Of a stretch of 64,000 bases of DNA, positions 33,871-47,800 are shown piece by piece. A program made the position numbers and the translations under genes. Below the pieces are notes generated by a model. It ran no database searches. It was given only the letters and a program-made list of their open reading frames with translations, and was not told where the DNA came from. Source of the DNA: Abelmoschus esculentus (taxonomy: Eukaryota > Streptophyta > Magnoliopsida > Malvales > Malvaceae); NCBI GenBank assembly GCA_035048815.1, contig JAUCBN010000035.1, positions 12,350,501 to 12,414,500 on the forward strand, written 5' to 3'. Position 1 is the stretch's first letter. The number at the start of each line of letters is the position of its first letter.

Positions 33871-36025
33871 TGTAGAGAAATTGCAAAAAGCAAAGGAAAA
33901 GGGTTAGAGGAAAAGGAAGAGAAAGGCGTATGGAGGAGAAAAGATGAAAGCAAGAGCCAGGTTTATATAAGAAAGAAAGAGTTTGACTTGAAGCAGAAGT
34001 ACAGTTTAAGAGGTAAGAAGAAGATAACAAAAAAAGGAGATAGATAATAGTATTAATTGAATATAAAAAATATAAAGTATTTGAGAATAGATAGAAAAGG
34101 GTAACTTATCACATAAGAAAAAAGAAAGGATAGGAAAAGTTGAGAAGAAAAGAAGTTGGTATAGGAAAGGAGTGTAAAAATAAAATATAAAATCCTTATT
34201 AAGTGGGCAAGATTTAAAGGGATTAGACTTGAAAAGTATATAAAAAAGGTATTGTTTCGAATAAGTATAAATCCAAAGTAACTTGTAGAGAGGTAAACTC
34301 AAATAGAGAAAAGTGTAAAACCGATGATCGATTAGCAAAGATAGTACACCGTTAAAGATGTTGGACAAAACCCTATAGAAGGGTGGTAAATACACAAAAT
34401 TAACACGAAAAATAACTCCTTTAGCCGGCCAAACCAGGTTGTAACCCAGGCCAAGGAGTGCACAAGGGCACAACCGAGTGCCATGCAACACGCCTGATAA
34501 CTGGCCAAACGAATACCATGTCTGAACTACATTCACCAAGAAAAGAGCCACCATGCAAACAAGACACCAAGGAGAGACGTGACTCCAATGGCAAGAAAAA
34601 CCCAGCGCAAAAGGCGAGCAAAGCCTGGCAGCAAACCGAGATCCACCATGCAGCCTACCTGTGGATCGGCTTAGAGAAGTCTTGTTTATACTCCTAAAGC
34701 TGCGAGCCATGAAAGCAGCAGAATGCTGCATAGTGCAGCACCTCAACTGGCAAGAACAAGATGGAAAAAACAAGCAGAATATGACAGCAAACCCAAAGCC
34801 ATCATATACTACACATAGAGGACGGACATGAGCAATCACAGCATTGTCCATGCTCTAGAAGATGATAACCATTAATAAGAACAATGAAGTAACAAGAACC
34901 AGATCAGAGAAAACAAAGATATCAAGAAAACAAATCCAAAGAAACACCGATCGACTAACATAAAGACAAACAAATATATACCTAAAAAGGCATGAAAAGT
35001 TCGAAAGATTAATCAAACAAACCATAGCAACACAATAAACAACGTATAAACTAAAGAAAGCCAAATAGCAATGCCCAGTAGCACCAAGAGGCAAATGACC
35101 AAGGAGAGGACCAGCAGAAGAGGGATCGAATGCAGGAGGACAAGCAAACTGGAGCCAACGAATCGAACTCCTTTGACGCTGCATACCAGAAACATGAAGG
35201 AAGGAGCCTTTCTCGTGCAGACACCATGAAGGAAGGAGCCCTTCTCCTTTGACTCTACAAAGACACGACGCCCAGTAGCGCCAAGAGCCAAAGAACCAAG
35301 AGAAAGTCCAGCAGAAGAGGGATCGAGTGCAGGAGGACGACAACAAATCGATCTCCTTGGAAGTTGCATACCAGTAACATGAAGGAGGGAGCCCTTCTCG
35401 TGTAGAAGTAGTAGAAACTGCCGCAACTCTCGATCTTGAAAAAAGGAGAGATCTGTCAGCCAGCAAGAAGATGATAGGAGCGCAAACTATAATAAAGAAA
35501 CAAAGAAGAGTGTGGGACTTTGAATTGGAGTAGGACACTGCCATAAACTGGAACTCTATCCCCATCCGGAAGAGCATAAACATCACGAAACAAAAGAGAT
35601 AACAACATGTGAAACCTACCCGCAGAGACTACAGAAGCCGGAACCAATGAGAAACCTGGAGCGAGGAAACCGTCCTCAATGTTGGGTAGCAAGCAATTAG
35701 ATATACAAATCCATAAGGATTTGTTGGTATAAGGTGTGAAAAAAGAAAAGAACTGCAAAGGAAGCAGTCTAAGAGAGAAACCAGTAGAATAGCATAGATG
35801 ATGACCGAAAAACTCTCAGGGAGGTGGACGACCCAGCCGGTGCTTATTCCATTCTCCAGAAGGTGGTCAGAACGACGGATGTTTCTTCCTCTCTCAAGTG
35901 TGGAGGTAGAGCGAAGCCGATCAAAGCAAGAAAGTGATCGGTGGGGGTGAAGAAGGCGGCGGCTATCAAAAGGAAAAAGAATGGAGGAGGAAGAGAGAGA
36001 AGAGAGAAAAGGAAGAAACAATCCA
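33871..36025 (-). other. LINE-1 5' leader, pyrimidine-rich, with an internal duplication
   Basis: About 2.1 kb upstream of ORF1. Its first ~120 bases on the minus strand are strongly C/T rich (+ strand purine-rich at 35960-36018), a common feature of LINE 5' ends. A block starting gcccagtag is present at 35073 and again at 35270 (197 bp apart), with shared phrases agcagaagagggatcga and gaaggagc. Long reading frames exist (for example 34006-34851 on the minus strand) but are rich in Cys, Phe and Leu without any domain I recognise, so I treat the region as untranslated. Confidence 0.7.
35073..35466. repeat. 197-bp imperfect tandem duplication in the LINE-1 leader
   Basis: gcccagtagc...ccaagag, agcagaagagggatcga, tgcaggaggac and cataccag..acatgaagga follow in the same order at 35073-35230 and 35270-35400. 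The copies differ at many places, so this is older than the insertion or specific to the family. Repeated units near a LINE 5' end sometimes carry promoter function; here that is only a possibility. Confidence 0.7.
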
Positions 36026-37640
36026 TTCTAATTTTAACCAAGTAAAATTCTAAAAATTTCAGATTAATCTGTATAATTTTGATTAAAAGCTAATAATTAA
36101 ATATTTGATATATAAAATTTGATTTTAATAAATTTTTTTTTTCGTTTTGATGCGATTAAAACGTGCATGTCTAAATGGGCTTTATAGAGATTCTGTTCGA
36201 ATTTTAAACGAGTAAAAAACTGAAAATTTGAGATGAATCTGTATAATTTTGTTCAAAAGCCTATAATTAACTATTTGAGCTCATAAACTTTAATTTAATA
36301 ACATTTGGTTGTCGTTTTGATGCGATTAAAAAGAGCATGTCTAAATATGCGCTATAGAGAATCCGTTCGAATTTTAACAGAGTAAAAACCTTAAAATTTG
36401 AGATTAATCTGTATAATTTTGTTCAAAAGCCCATAATTAAATATTTAAACTCATAAAATTTGATTTAATAACATTTGGTTGTCGTTTTGTTGGGGTTAAA
36501 ACTTGTATGTCTAAATGGGCTTTATTGAGATTCCGTTCTAATTTTAACCGACTAAAATTCTGAAAATTTTAGATTAATCTGTATAATTTTGTTCAAAAGC
36601 TAATAATTAAATATTTGAAATCATAAAATTTGATTTTAATAAAATTTGGTTATCGTTTTGATGCGATTAAAACGTGCATGTCTAAATGGGCTTTATAGAG
36701 ATTCCGTTCGAATTTTAACCGAGTAAAAAGCTAAAAATTTGAGATTAATCTGTATAATTTTGTTCAAAAGCCTATAATTAACTATTTGAACTCATAAAAT
36801 TTAATTTAATAACATTTGGTTGTCGTTTTGATGCGATCAATACAATCATGTCTAAATATGCTCTATAGAGAATCCGTTCGAATTTTAACCGAGTAAAAAC
36901 CTTAAAATTTAGGATTAATCTGTATAATTTTGTTCAAAAGCCCATAATTAAATATTTAAACTCAAAAAATTTGATTTAATAATATTTGGTTGTCGTTTTG
37001 TTGGGATTAAAACGTGCATGTCTAAATGGGCTTTACAGAGATTCCGTTCTAATTATAAACGAGTAAAATTCTAAAAATTTCAGATTAATCTGTATAATTT
37101 TGTTCACAAGCTAATAACTAAATATTTGAAATCATAAAATTTTATTTTAATAAAATTTGGTTGTCGTTTTGATGCGATTAAAACGTGTATGTCTAAATGG
37201 GTTTTATAGACATTCCGTTCGAATTTTAACCAAGTAAAAAGCTGAAAATTTGAGACTAATCTGTATAATTTTGTTCAAAAGCCTATAATTAACTATTTGA
37301 ACTCATAAACGTTAATTTAATAACATTTGGTTGTCGTTTTGATGCGATTAATACGAGCATGTCTAAATGTGCTCTATAGAGAATCCGTACGAATTTTAAC
37401 CGAGTAAAAACCTTAAAATTTAAGATTAATCTGTATAATTTTGTTCAAAAGCCCATAACTAAATATTTAAACTCATAAGATTTGATTTAGTAATATTTAT
37501 TTGTCGTTTTATTTGGATTAAAACGTGCATGTCTAAATGGGCTTTATAGAGATTCTGTTCTAATTTTAACCGAGTAAAATTTTGAAAATTTCAGATTAAT
37601 CTGTATAATTTTGTTCAAAAGCTAATAATTAAGTATTTGA

Positions 37641-40600
37641 AATCATAAAATTTAATTTTAATAAAATTTGGTTGTCGTTTTGTTGGGATTAAAACGTGCA
37701 TGTCTAAATGGGATTTATTGAGATTCTTTTCTACTTTTAACCGAGTAAAATTCTGAAAATTTGAGATTAATCTGTATAATTTTGTTCAACAGCTCATAAT
37801 CAAGTATTTGAGCTCATAAAATTTGATTTAATAATTTTGGTTGTCGTTTTGTTGTGATTAAAACGTGCATGTCTAAATAGGCTTTATAGAGAATTCGTTC
37901 TAATTTTAACCTAGTAAAATTCTAAAAATTTAAGATTAATCTGTATAATTTTTTTGAAAAGCTAATAATTAAATATTTGAAATCATAAAATTTGATTTTA
38001 ATAAAATTTGGTTGTCGTTTTGATGCGATTAAAACGTGCATGTCTAAATGGGCTTTATAGAGATTCCGTTCGAATTTTAACCTAGTAAAAAGCTGAAAAT
38101 TTGAGATTAATCTGTATAATTTTGTTCAAAAGCCTATAATTAACTATTTGAACTCATAAACTTTAATTTAATAACATTTGGTTGTCGTTTTGATGCGATT
38201 AATACGAACAATTCTAAATATGCTCTATAGAGAATCCGTTCAAATTTTAACCGAGTAAAAACCTTAAAATTTGAGATCAATCTGTATAATTTTGTTCAAA
38301 AGCCCATAATTAAATATTTAAAGTCATAAAATTTGATTTAATAACATTTAGTTGTCGTTTTGTTGGGACTAAAACGTACATATCTAAATGGGCTTTATAA
38401 AGATTTCGTTCTAATTTTAATCGAGTAAATTCTGAAAATTGTAGATTAGTTTGTATAATTTTGTTCAAAAGCTAATAATTAAATATTTAAAATCATAAAA
38501 TTTGATTTTAATTAAATTTTTTTGTTGTTTTGATGCGATTAAAACGTGCATGTCTAAATGGGCTTTATAGAGATTTCGTTCGAATTTTAACCCAGTAAAA
38601 ACCTTAAAAATTTGAGATTAATCTGTATAATTTTGTTCAAAAGCCCATAATTAAATATTTAAACTCATAAAATTTGATTTAATAACATTTGGTTGTCGTT
38701 TTGTTGGGATTAAAACGTACATGTCTAAATGAGATTTATAAAGATTCTGTTCTAATTTTAACCGAGTAAAATTTGAAAAATTTCAGATTAATCTGTATAA
38801 TATTGTTCAAAAGCTAATAATTAAATATTTTAAATCATAAAATTTGATTTTATTAATTTTTTTTTCATTTTGATGCGATTAAAACGTGCATGTCTAAATG
38901 GGCTTTATAGAGATTTTCTTCGAATTTTAAACGAGTAAAAAACTAAAAATTTGAGATGAATCCGTGTAATTTTGTTCAAAAGCCTATAATTAACTATTTG
39001 AGCTCATAAACTTTAATTTAATAACATTTGGTTGTCGTTTTGATGCGATTAATACGATCATGTCTAAATATGCTCTATAGAGAATCCGTTCGAATTTTAA
39101 CCGAGTAAAAACCTTAAAACTTGAGATTAATCTGTATAATTTTGTTCAAAAGCCCATAATTAGATATTAAAACTCATAAAATTTGATTTAATAACATTTG
39201 GTTGTCGTTTTTTTGGGATTAAAACTTGCATGTCTAAATGGGCTTTATTGAGATTCCGTTCTAATTTTAACTGAGTAAAATTCTGAAAATTTTAGATTAA
39301 TCTGTACAATTTTGTTCAAAACCTAATAATTAAATATTTGAAATTATAAAATTTGATTTAAATAAAATTTGTTTGTCGTTTTGATGCGATTAAAACGTGT
39401 ATGTCTAAATGGGCTATATAGAGATTCTGTTCAAATTTTAACAGAGTAAAAAGCTGAAAATTTGAGATTAATCTGTATAATTTTGTTCAAAAGCCTATAA
39501 TTAACTATTTGAACTCATAAACTTTAATTTAATAACATTTGGTTGTCGTTTTGATGCGATTAATACGAACAATTCTAAATATGCTCTATAGAGAATCCGT
39601 TCAAATTTTAACCGAGTAAAAACCTTAAAATTTGAGATCAATCTGTATAATTTTGTTCAAAAGCCCATAATTAAATATTTAAAGTCATAAAATTTGATTT
39701 AATAACATTTAGTTGTCGTTTTGTTGGGACTAAAACGTACATATCTAAATGGGCTTTATAAAGATTTCGTTCTAATTTTAATCGAGTAAATTCTGAAAAT
39801 TGTAGATTAGTTTGTATAATTTTGTTCAAAAGCTAATAATTAAATATTTAAAATCATAAAATTTGATTTTAATTAAATTTTTTTGTTGTTTTGATGCGAT
39901 TAAAACGTGCATGTCTAAATGGGCTTTATAGAGATTTCGTTCGAATTTTAACCCAGTAAAAACCTTAAAAATTTGAGATTAATCTGTATAATTTTGTTCA
40001 AAAGCCCATAATTAAATATTTAAACTCATAAAATTTGATTTAATAACATTTGGTTGTCGTTTTGTTGGGATTAAAACGTACATGTCTAAATGAGATTTAT
40101 AAAGATTCTGTTCTAATTTTAACCGAGTAAAATTTGAAAAATTTCAGATTAATCTGTATAATATTGTTCAAAAGCTAATAATTAAATATTTTAAATCATA
40201 AAATTTGATTTTATTAATTTTTTTTTCATTTTGATGCGATTAAAACGTGCATGTCTAAATGGGCTTTATAGAGATTTTCTTCGAATTTTAAACGAGTAAA
40301 AAACTGAAAATTTGAGATGAATCCGTGTAATTTTGTTCAAAAGCCTATAATTAACTATTTGAGCTCATAAACTTTAATTTAATAACATTTGGTTGTCGTT
40401 TTGATGCGATTAATACGATCATGTCTAAATATGCTCTATAGAGAATCCGTTCGAATTTTAACCGAGTAAAAACCTTAAAACTTGAGATTAATCTGTATAA
40501 TTTTGTTCAAAAGCCCATAATTAGATATTAAAACTCATAAAATTTGATTTAATAACATTTGGTTGTCGTTTTTTTGGGATTAAAACTTGCATGTCTAAAT

Positions 40601-43600
40601 GGGCTTTATTGAGATTCCGTTCTAATTTTAACTGAGTAAAATTCTGAAAATTTTAGATTAATCTGTACAATTTTGTTCAAAACCTAATAATTAAATATTT
40701 GAAATCATAAAATTTGATTTAAATAAAATTTGTTTGTCGTTTTGATGCGATTAAAACGTGTATGTCTAAATGGGCTATATAGAGATTCTGTTCAAATTTT
40801 AACAGAGTAAAAAGCTGAAAATTTGAGATTAATCTGTATAATTTTGTTCAAAAGCCTATAATTAACTATTTGAACTCATAAACTTTAATTTAATAACATT
40901 TGGTTGTCGTTTTGATGCGATTAATACGAACAATTCTAAATATGCTCTATAGAGAATCCGTTCAAATTTTAACCGAGTAAAAACCTTAAAATTTGAGATC
41001 AATCTGTATAATTTTGTTCAAAAGCCCATAATTAAATATTTAAAGTCATAAAATTTGATTTAATAACATTTAGTTGTCGTTTTGTTGGGACTAAAACGTA
41101 CATATCTAAATGGGCTTTATAAAGATTTCGTTCTAATTTTAATCGAGTAAATTCTGAAAATTGTAGATTAGTTTGTATAATTTTGTTCAAAAGCTAATAA
41201 TTAAATATTTAAAATCATAAAATTTGATTTTAATTAAATTTTTTTGTTGTTTTGATGCGATTAAAACGTGCATGTCTAAATGGGCTTTATAGAGATTTCG
41301 TTCGAATTTTAACCCAGTAAAAACCTTAAAAATTTGAGATTAATCTGTATAATTTTGTTCAAAAGCCCATAATTAAATATTTAAACTCATAAAATTTGAT
41401 TTAATAACATTTGGTTGTCGTTTTGTTGGGATTAAAACGTACATGTCTAAATGAGATTTATAAAGATTCTGTTCTAATTTTAACCGAGTAAAATTTGAAA
41501 AATTTCAGATTAATCTGTATAATATTGTTCAAAAGCTAATAATTAAATATTTTAAATCATAAAATTTAATTTTAATAAAATTTGGTTGTCGTTTTGTTGG
41601 GATTAAAACGTGCATGTCTAAATGGGATTTATTGAGATTCTTTTCTACTTTTAACCGAGTAAAATTCTGAAAATTTGAGATTAATCTGTATAATTTTGTT
41701 CAACAGCTCATAATCAAGTATTTGAGCTCATAAAATTTGATTTAATAATTTTGGTTGTCGTTTTGTTGTGATTAAAACGTGCATGTCTAAATAGGCTTTA
41801 TAGAGAATTCGTTCTAATTTTAACCTAGTAAAATTCTAAAAATTTAAGATTAATCTGTATAATTTTTTTGAAAAGCTAATAATTAAATATTTGAAATCAT
41901 AAAATTTGATTTTAATAAAATTTGGTTGTCGTTTTGATGCGATTAAAACGTGCATGTCTAAATGGGCTTTATAGAGATTCCGTTCGAATTTTAACCTAGT
42001 AAAAAGCTGAAAATTTGAGATTAATCTGTATAATTTTGTTCAAAAGCCTATAATTAACTATTTGAACTCATAAACTTTAATTTAATAACATTTGGTTGTC
42101 GTTTTGATGCGATTAATACGAACAATTCTAAATATGCTCTATAGAGAATCCGTTCAAATTTTAACCGAGTAAAAACCTTAAAATTTGAGATCAATCTGTA
42201 TAATTTTGTTCAAAAGCCCATAATTAAATATTTAAAGTCATAAAATTTGATTTAATAACATTTAGTTGTCGTTTTGTTGGGACTAAAACGTACATATCTA
42301 AATGGGCTTTATAAAGATTTCGTTCTAATTTTAATCGAGTAAATTCTGAAAATTGTAGATTAGTTTGTATAATTTTGTTCAAAAGCTAATAATTAAATAT
42401 TTAAAATCATAAAATTTGATTTTAATTAAATTTTTTTGTTGTTTTGATGCGATTAAAACGTGCATGTCTAAATGGGCTTTATAGAGATTTCGTTCGAATT
42501 TTAACCCAGTAAAAACCTTAAAAATTTGAGATTAATCTGTATAATTTTGTTCAAAAGCCCATAATTAAATATTTAAACTCATAAAATTTGATTTAATAAC
42601 ATTTGGTTGTCGTTTTGTTGGGATTAAAACGTACATGTCTAAATGAGATTTATAAAGATTCTGTTCTAATTTTAACCGAGTAAAATTTGAAAAATTTCAG
42701 ATTAATCTGTATAATATTGTTCAAAAGCTAATAATTAAATATTTTAAATCATAAAATTTGATTTTATTAATTTTTTTTTCATTTTGATGCGATTAAAACG
42801 TGCATGTCTAAATGGGCTTTATAGAGATTTTCTTCGAATTTTAAACGAGTAAAAAACTAAAAATTTGAGATGAATCCGTGTAATTTTGTTCAAAAGCCTA
42901 TAATTAACTATTTGAGCTCATAAACTTTAATTTAATAACATTTGGTTGTCGTTTTGATGCGATTAATACGATCATGTCTAAATATGCTCTATAGAGAATC
43001 CGTTCGAATTTTAACCGAGTAAAAACCTTAAAACTTGAGATTAATCTGTATAATTTTGTTCAAAAGCCCATAATTAGATATTAAAACTCATAAAATTTGA
43101 TTTAATAACATTTGGTTGTCGTTTTTTTGGGATTAAAACTTGCATGTCTAAATGGGCTTTATTGAGATTCCGTTCTAATTTTAACTGAGTAAAATTCTGA
43201 AAATTTTAGATTAATCTGTACAATTTTGTTCAAAACCTAATAATTAAATATTTGAAATTATAAAATTTGATTTAAATAAAATTTGTTTGTCGTTTTGATG
43301 CGATTAAAACGTGTATGTCTAAATGGGCTATATAGAGATTCTGTTCAAATTTTAACAGAGTAAAAAGCTGAAAATTTGAGATTAATCTGTATAATTTTGT
43401 TCAAAAGCCTATAATTAACTATTTGAACTCATAAACTTTAATTTAATAACATTTGGTTGTCGTTTTGATGCGATTAATACGAACAATTCTAAATATGCTC
43501 TATAGAGAATCCGTTCAAATTTTAACCGAGTAAAAACCTTAAAATTTGAGATCAATCTGTATAATTTTGTTCAAAAGCCCATAATTAAATATTTAAAGTC

Positions 43601-45468
43601 ATAAAATTTGATTTAATAACATTTAGTTGTCGTTTTGTTGGGACTAAAACGTACATATCTAAATGGGCTTTATAAAGATTTCGTTCTAATTTTAATCGAG
43701 TAAATTCTGAAAATTGTAGATTAGTTTGTATAATTTTGTTCAAAAGCTAATAATTAAATATTTAAAATCATAAAATTTGATTTTAATTAAATTTTTTTGT
43801 TGTTTTGATGCGATTAAAACGTGCATGTCTAAATGGGCTTTATAGAGATTTCGTTCGAATTTTAACCCAGTAAAAACCTTAAAAATTTGAGATTAATCTG
43901 TATAATTTTGTTCAAAAGCCCATAATTAAATATTTAAACTCATAAAATTTGATTTAATAACATTTGGTTGTCGTTTTGTTGGGATTAAAACGTACATGTC
44001 TAAATGAGATTTATAAAGATTCTGTTCTAATTTTAACCGAGTAAAATTTGAAAAATTTCAGATTAATCTGTATAATATTGTTCAAAAGCTAATAATTAAA
44101 TATTTTAAATCATAAAATTTGATTTTATTAATTTTTTTTTCATTTTGATGCGATTAAAACGTGCATGTCTAAATGGGCTTTATAGAGATTTTCTTCGAAT
44201 TTTAAACGAGTAAAAAACTAAAAATTTGAGATGAATCCGTGTAATTTTGTTCAAAAGCCTATAATTAACTATTTGAGCTCATAAACTTTAATTTAATAAC
44301 ATTTGGTTGTCGTTTTGATGCGATTAATACGATCATGTCTAAATATGCTCTATAGAGAATCCGTTCGAATTTTAACCGAGTAAAAACCTTAAAACTTGAG
44401 ATTAATCTGTATAATTTTGTTCAAAAGCCCATAATTAGATATTAAAACTCATAAAATTTGATTTAATAACATTTGGTTGTCGTTTTTTTGGGATTAAAAC
44501 TTGCATGTCTAAATGGGCTTTATTGAGATTCCGTTCTAATTTTAACTGAGTAAAATTCTGAAAATTTTAGATTAATCTGTACAATTTTGTTCAAAACCTA
44601 ATAATTAAATATTTGAAATTATAAAATTTGATTTAAATAAAATTTGTTTGTCGTTTTGATGCGATTAAAACGTGTATGTCTAAATGGGCTATATAGAGAT
44701 TCTGTTCAAATTTTAACAGAGTAAAAAGCTGAAAATTTGAGATTAATCTGTATAATTTTGTTCAAAAGCCTATAATTAACTATTTGAACTCATAAACTTT
44801 AATTTAATAACATTTGGTTGTCGTTTTGATGCGATTAATACGAACAATTCTAAATATGCTCTATAGAGAATCCGTTCAAATTTTAACCGAGTAAAAACCT
44901 TAAAATTTGAGATCAATCTGTATAATTTTGTTCAAAAGCCCATAATTAAATATTTAAAGTCATAAAATTTGATTTAATAACATTTAGTTGTCGTTTTGTT
45001 GGGACTAAAACGTACATATCTAAATGGGCTTTATAAAGATTTCGTTCTAATTTTAATCGAGTAAATTCTGAAAATTGTAGATTAGTTTGTATAATTTTGT
45101 TCAAAAGCTAATAATTAAATATTTAAAATCATAAAATTTGATTTTAATTAAATTTTTTTGTTGTTTTGATGCGATTAAAACGTGCATGTCTAAATGGGCT
45201 TTATAGAGATTTCGTTCGAATTTTAACCCAGTAAAAACCTTAAAAATTTGAGATTAATCTGTATAATTTTGTTCAAAAGCCCATAATTAAATATTTAAAC
45301 TCATAAAATTTGATTTAATAACATTTGGTTGTCGTTTTGTTGGGATTAAAACGTACATGTCTAAATGAGATTTATAAAGATTCTGTTCTAATTTTAACCG
45401 AGTAAAATTTGAAAAATTTCAGATTAATCTGTATAATATTGTTCAAAAGCTAATAATTAAATATTTTA
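37641..45468. repeat. 3914-bp (23-monomer) tandem super-duplication
   Basis: The sequence from 37641 (a type A/C hybrid with gggatttattgag, a D monomer with aacagctcataatcaag near 37793, then A and B) recurs from 41555, exactly 3914 bp later, and continues through the 8-mer units. The join is within aaatcataaaattt at about 41554-41568: the left side follows the 8-mer unit and the right side follows the 37.6-kb sequence. The block is made of 8+8+7 monomers. Confidence 0.85.
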
Positions 45469-47800
45469 AATCATAAAATTTGATTTTATTAATTTTTTTT
45501 TCATTTTGATGCGATTAAAACGTGCATGTCTAAATGGGCTTTATAGAGATTTTCTTCGAATTTTAAACGAGTAAAAAACTGAAAATTTGAGATGAATCCG
45601 TATAATTTTGTTCAAAAGCCTATAATTAACTATTTGAGCTCATAAACTTTAATTTAATAACATTTGGTTGTCGTTTTGATGCGATTAATACGATCATGTC
45701 TAAATATGCTCTATAGAGAATCCGTTCGAATTTTAACCGAGTAAAAACCTTAAAACTTGAGATTAATCTGTATAATTTTGTTCAAAAGCCCATAATTAGA
45801 TATTAAAACTCATAAAATTTGATTTAATAACATTTGGTTGTCGTTTTTTTGGGATTAAAACTTGCATGTCTAAATGGGCTTTATTGAGATTCCGTTCTAA
45901 TTTTAACTGAGTAAAATTCTGAAAATTTTAGATTAATCTGTACAATTTTGTTCAAAACCTAATAATTAAATATTTGAAATCATAAAATTTGATTTAAATA
46001 AAATTTGTTTGTCGTTTTGATGCGATTAAAACGTGTATGTCTAAATGGGCTATATAGAGATTCTGTTCAAATTTTAACAGAGTAAAAAGCTGAAAATTTG
46101 AGATTAATCTGTATAATTTTGTTCAAAAGCCTATAATTAACTATTTGAACTCATAAACTTTAATTTAATAACATTTGGTTGTCGTTTTGATGCGATTAAT
46201 ACGAATAATTCTAAATATGCTCTATAGAGAATCCGTTCAAATTTTAACCGAGTAAAAACCTTAAAATTTGAGATCAATCTGTATAATTTTGTTCAAAAGC
46301 CCATAATTAAATATTTAAAGTCATAAAATTTGATTTAATAACATTTAGTTGTCGTTTTGTTGGGACTAAAACGTACATATCTAAATGGGCTTTATAAAGA
46401 TTTCGTTCTAATTTTAATCGAGTAAATTCTGAAAATTTTAGATTAGTTTGTATAATTTTGTTCAAAAGCTAATAATTAAATATTTAAAATCATAAAATTT
46501 GATTTTAATTAAATTTTTTTGTTGTTTTGATGCGATTAAAACGTGCATGTCTAAATGGGCTTTATAGAGATTTCGTTCGAATTTTAACCCAGTAAAAACC
46601 TTAAAATTTGAGATTAATCTGTATAATTTTGTTCAAAAGCCCATAATTAAATATTTAAACTCATAAAATTTGATTTAATAACATTTGGTTGTCGTTTTGT
46701 TGGGATTAAAACGTACATGTCTAAATGAGATTTATAAAGATTCTGTTCTAATTTTAACCGAGTAAAATTTGAAAAATTTCAGATTAATCTGTATAATATT
46801 GTTCAAAAGCTAATAATTAAATATTTTAAATCATAAAATTTGATTTTATTAATTTTTTTTTCATTTTGATGCGATTAAAACGTGCATGTCTAAATGGGCT
46901 TTATAGAGATTTTGTTCGAATTTTAAACGAGTAAAAAACTGAAAATTTGAGATGAATCCGTATAATTTTGTTCAAAAGCCTATAATTAACTATTTGAGCT
47001 CATAAACTTTAATTTAATAACATTTGGTTGTCGTTTTGATGCGATTAATAAGAGCATGTCTAAATATGCTCTATAGAGAATCCGTTCGAATTTTAACCGA
47101 GTAAAAACCTTAAAACTTGAGATTAATCTGTATAATTTTGTTCAAAAGCCCATAATTAGATATTAAAACTCATAAAATTTGATTTAATAACATTTGGTTG
47201 TCGTTTTTTTGGGATTAAAACTTGCATGTCTAAATGGGCTTTATTGAGATTCCGTTCTAATTTTAACTGAGTAAAATTCTGAAAATTTTAGATTAATCTG
47301 TATAATTTTGTTCAAAACCTAATAATTAAATATTTGAAATCATAAAATTTGATTTAAATAAAATTTGTTTGTCGTTTTGATGCGATTAAAACGTGTATGT
47401 CTAAATGGGCTATATAGAGATTCTGTTCAAATTTTAACAGAGTAAAAAGCTGAAAATTTGAGATTAATCTGTATAATTTTGTTCAAAAGCCTATAATTAA
47501 CTATTTGAACTCATAAACTTTAATTTAATAACATTTGGTTGTCGTTTTGATGCGATTAATACGAACAATTCTAAATATGCTCTATAGAGAATCCGTTCAA
47601 ATTTTAACCGAGTAAAAACCTTAAAATTTGAGATCAATCTGTATAATTTTGTTCAAAAGCCCATAATTAAATATTTAAAGTCATAAAATTTGATTTAATA
47701 ACATTTAGTTGTCGTTTTGTTGGGACTAAAACGTACATATCTAAATGGGCTTTATAAAGATTTCGTTCTAATTTTAACCGAGTAAATTCTGAAAATTTTA
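38117..47800. repeat. 1361-bp, 8-monomer higher-order repeat array
   Basis: The marker acgaacaattctaaatatgc recurs at intervals of 1361, 1361, 1192, 1361, 1361, 1361 and 1360 bp (in one copy it reads acgaataattc). Units start at about 38117, 39478, 40839, 42031, 43392, 44753, 46114 and 47474; the last is partial and the third is a 7-monomer recombinant. Within a unit the order is B C A C A B C A, each monomer recognisable by private variants (for example cgtttttttggg in one C and ttattaatttttttttcatt in one A). Copies differ at only a handful of sites, such as ccgtgtaat or ccgtataat, so this array was amplified or homogenised recently. Confidence 0.92.

Larger units (their letters stand above)
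27690..36025 (-). mobile_element. LINE-1: long L1-clade non-LTR retrotransposon, degenerate
   Basis: An element of about 8.3 kb on the minus strand. A T run at 27690-27695 (poly(A) on the element strand) marks the 3' end. Reading on the minus strand come a pyrimidine-rich leader (36025-33871), ORF1 (33870-32524), an unusual ~650-bp segment, ORF2 (31874 to about 27783), then a short 3' UTR. ORF1 has DUF4283 and a zinc knuckle; ORF2 has endonuclease, reverse transcriptase, zinc-binding reverse transcriptase domain and RNase H, which is the plant L1 arrangement. All ORFs are broken. It is longer than a usual plant L1 (6-7 kb), because of the leader and the duplicated ORF junction. LINE-2 at 53556 belongs to the same family. 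Confidence 0.93.

Noticed and set aside
34006..34851. A 281-residue minus-strand frame in the LINE-1 leader as an extra protein
   Set aside because: The composition is Cys-, Phe- and Leu-rich with no recognisable domain, and it lies upstream of ORF1 in a repeat-bearing leader. Open by chance is more likely.
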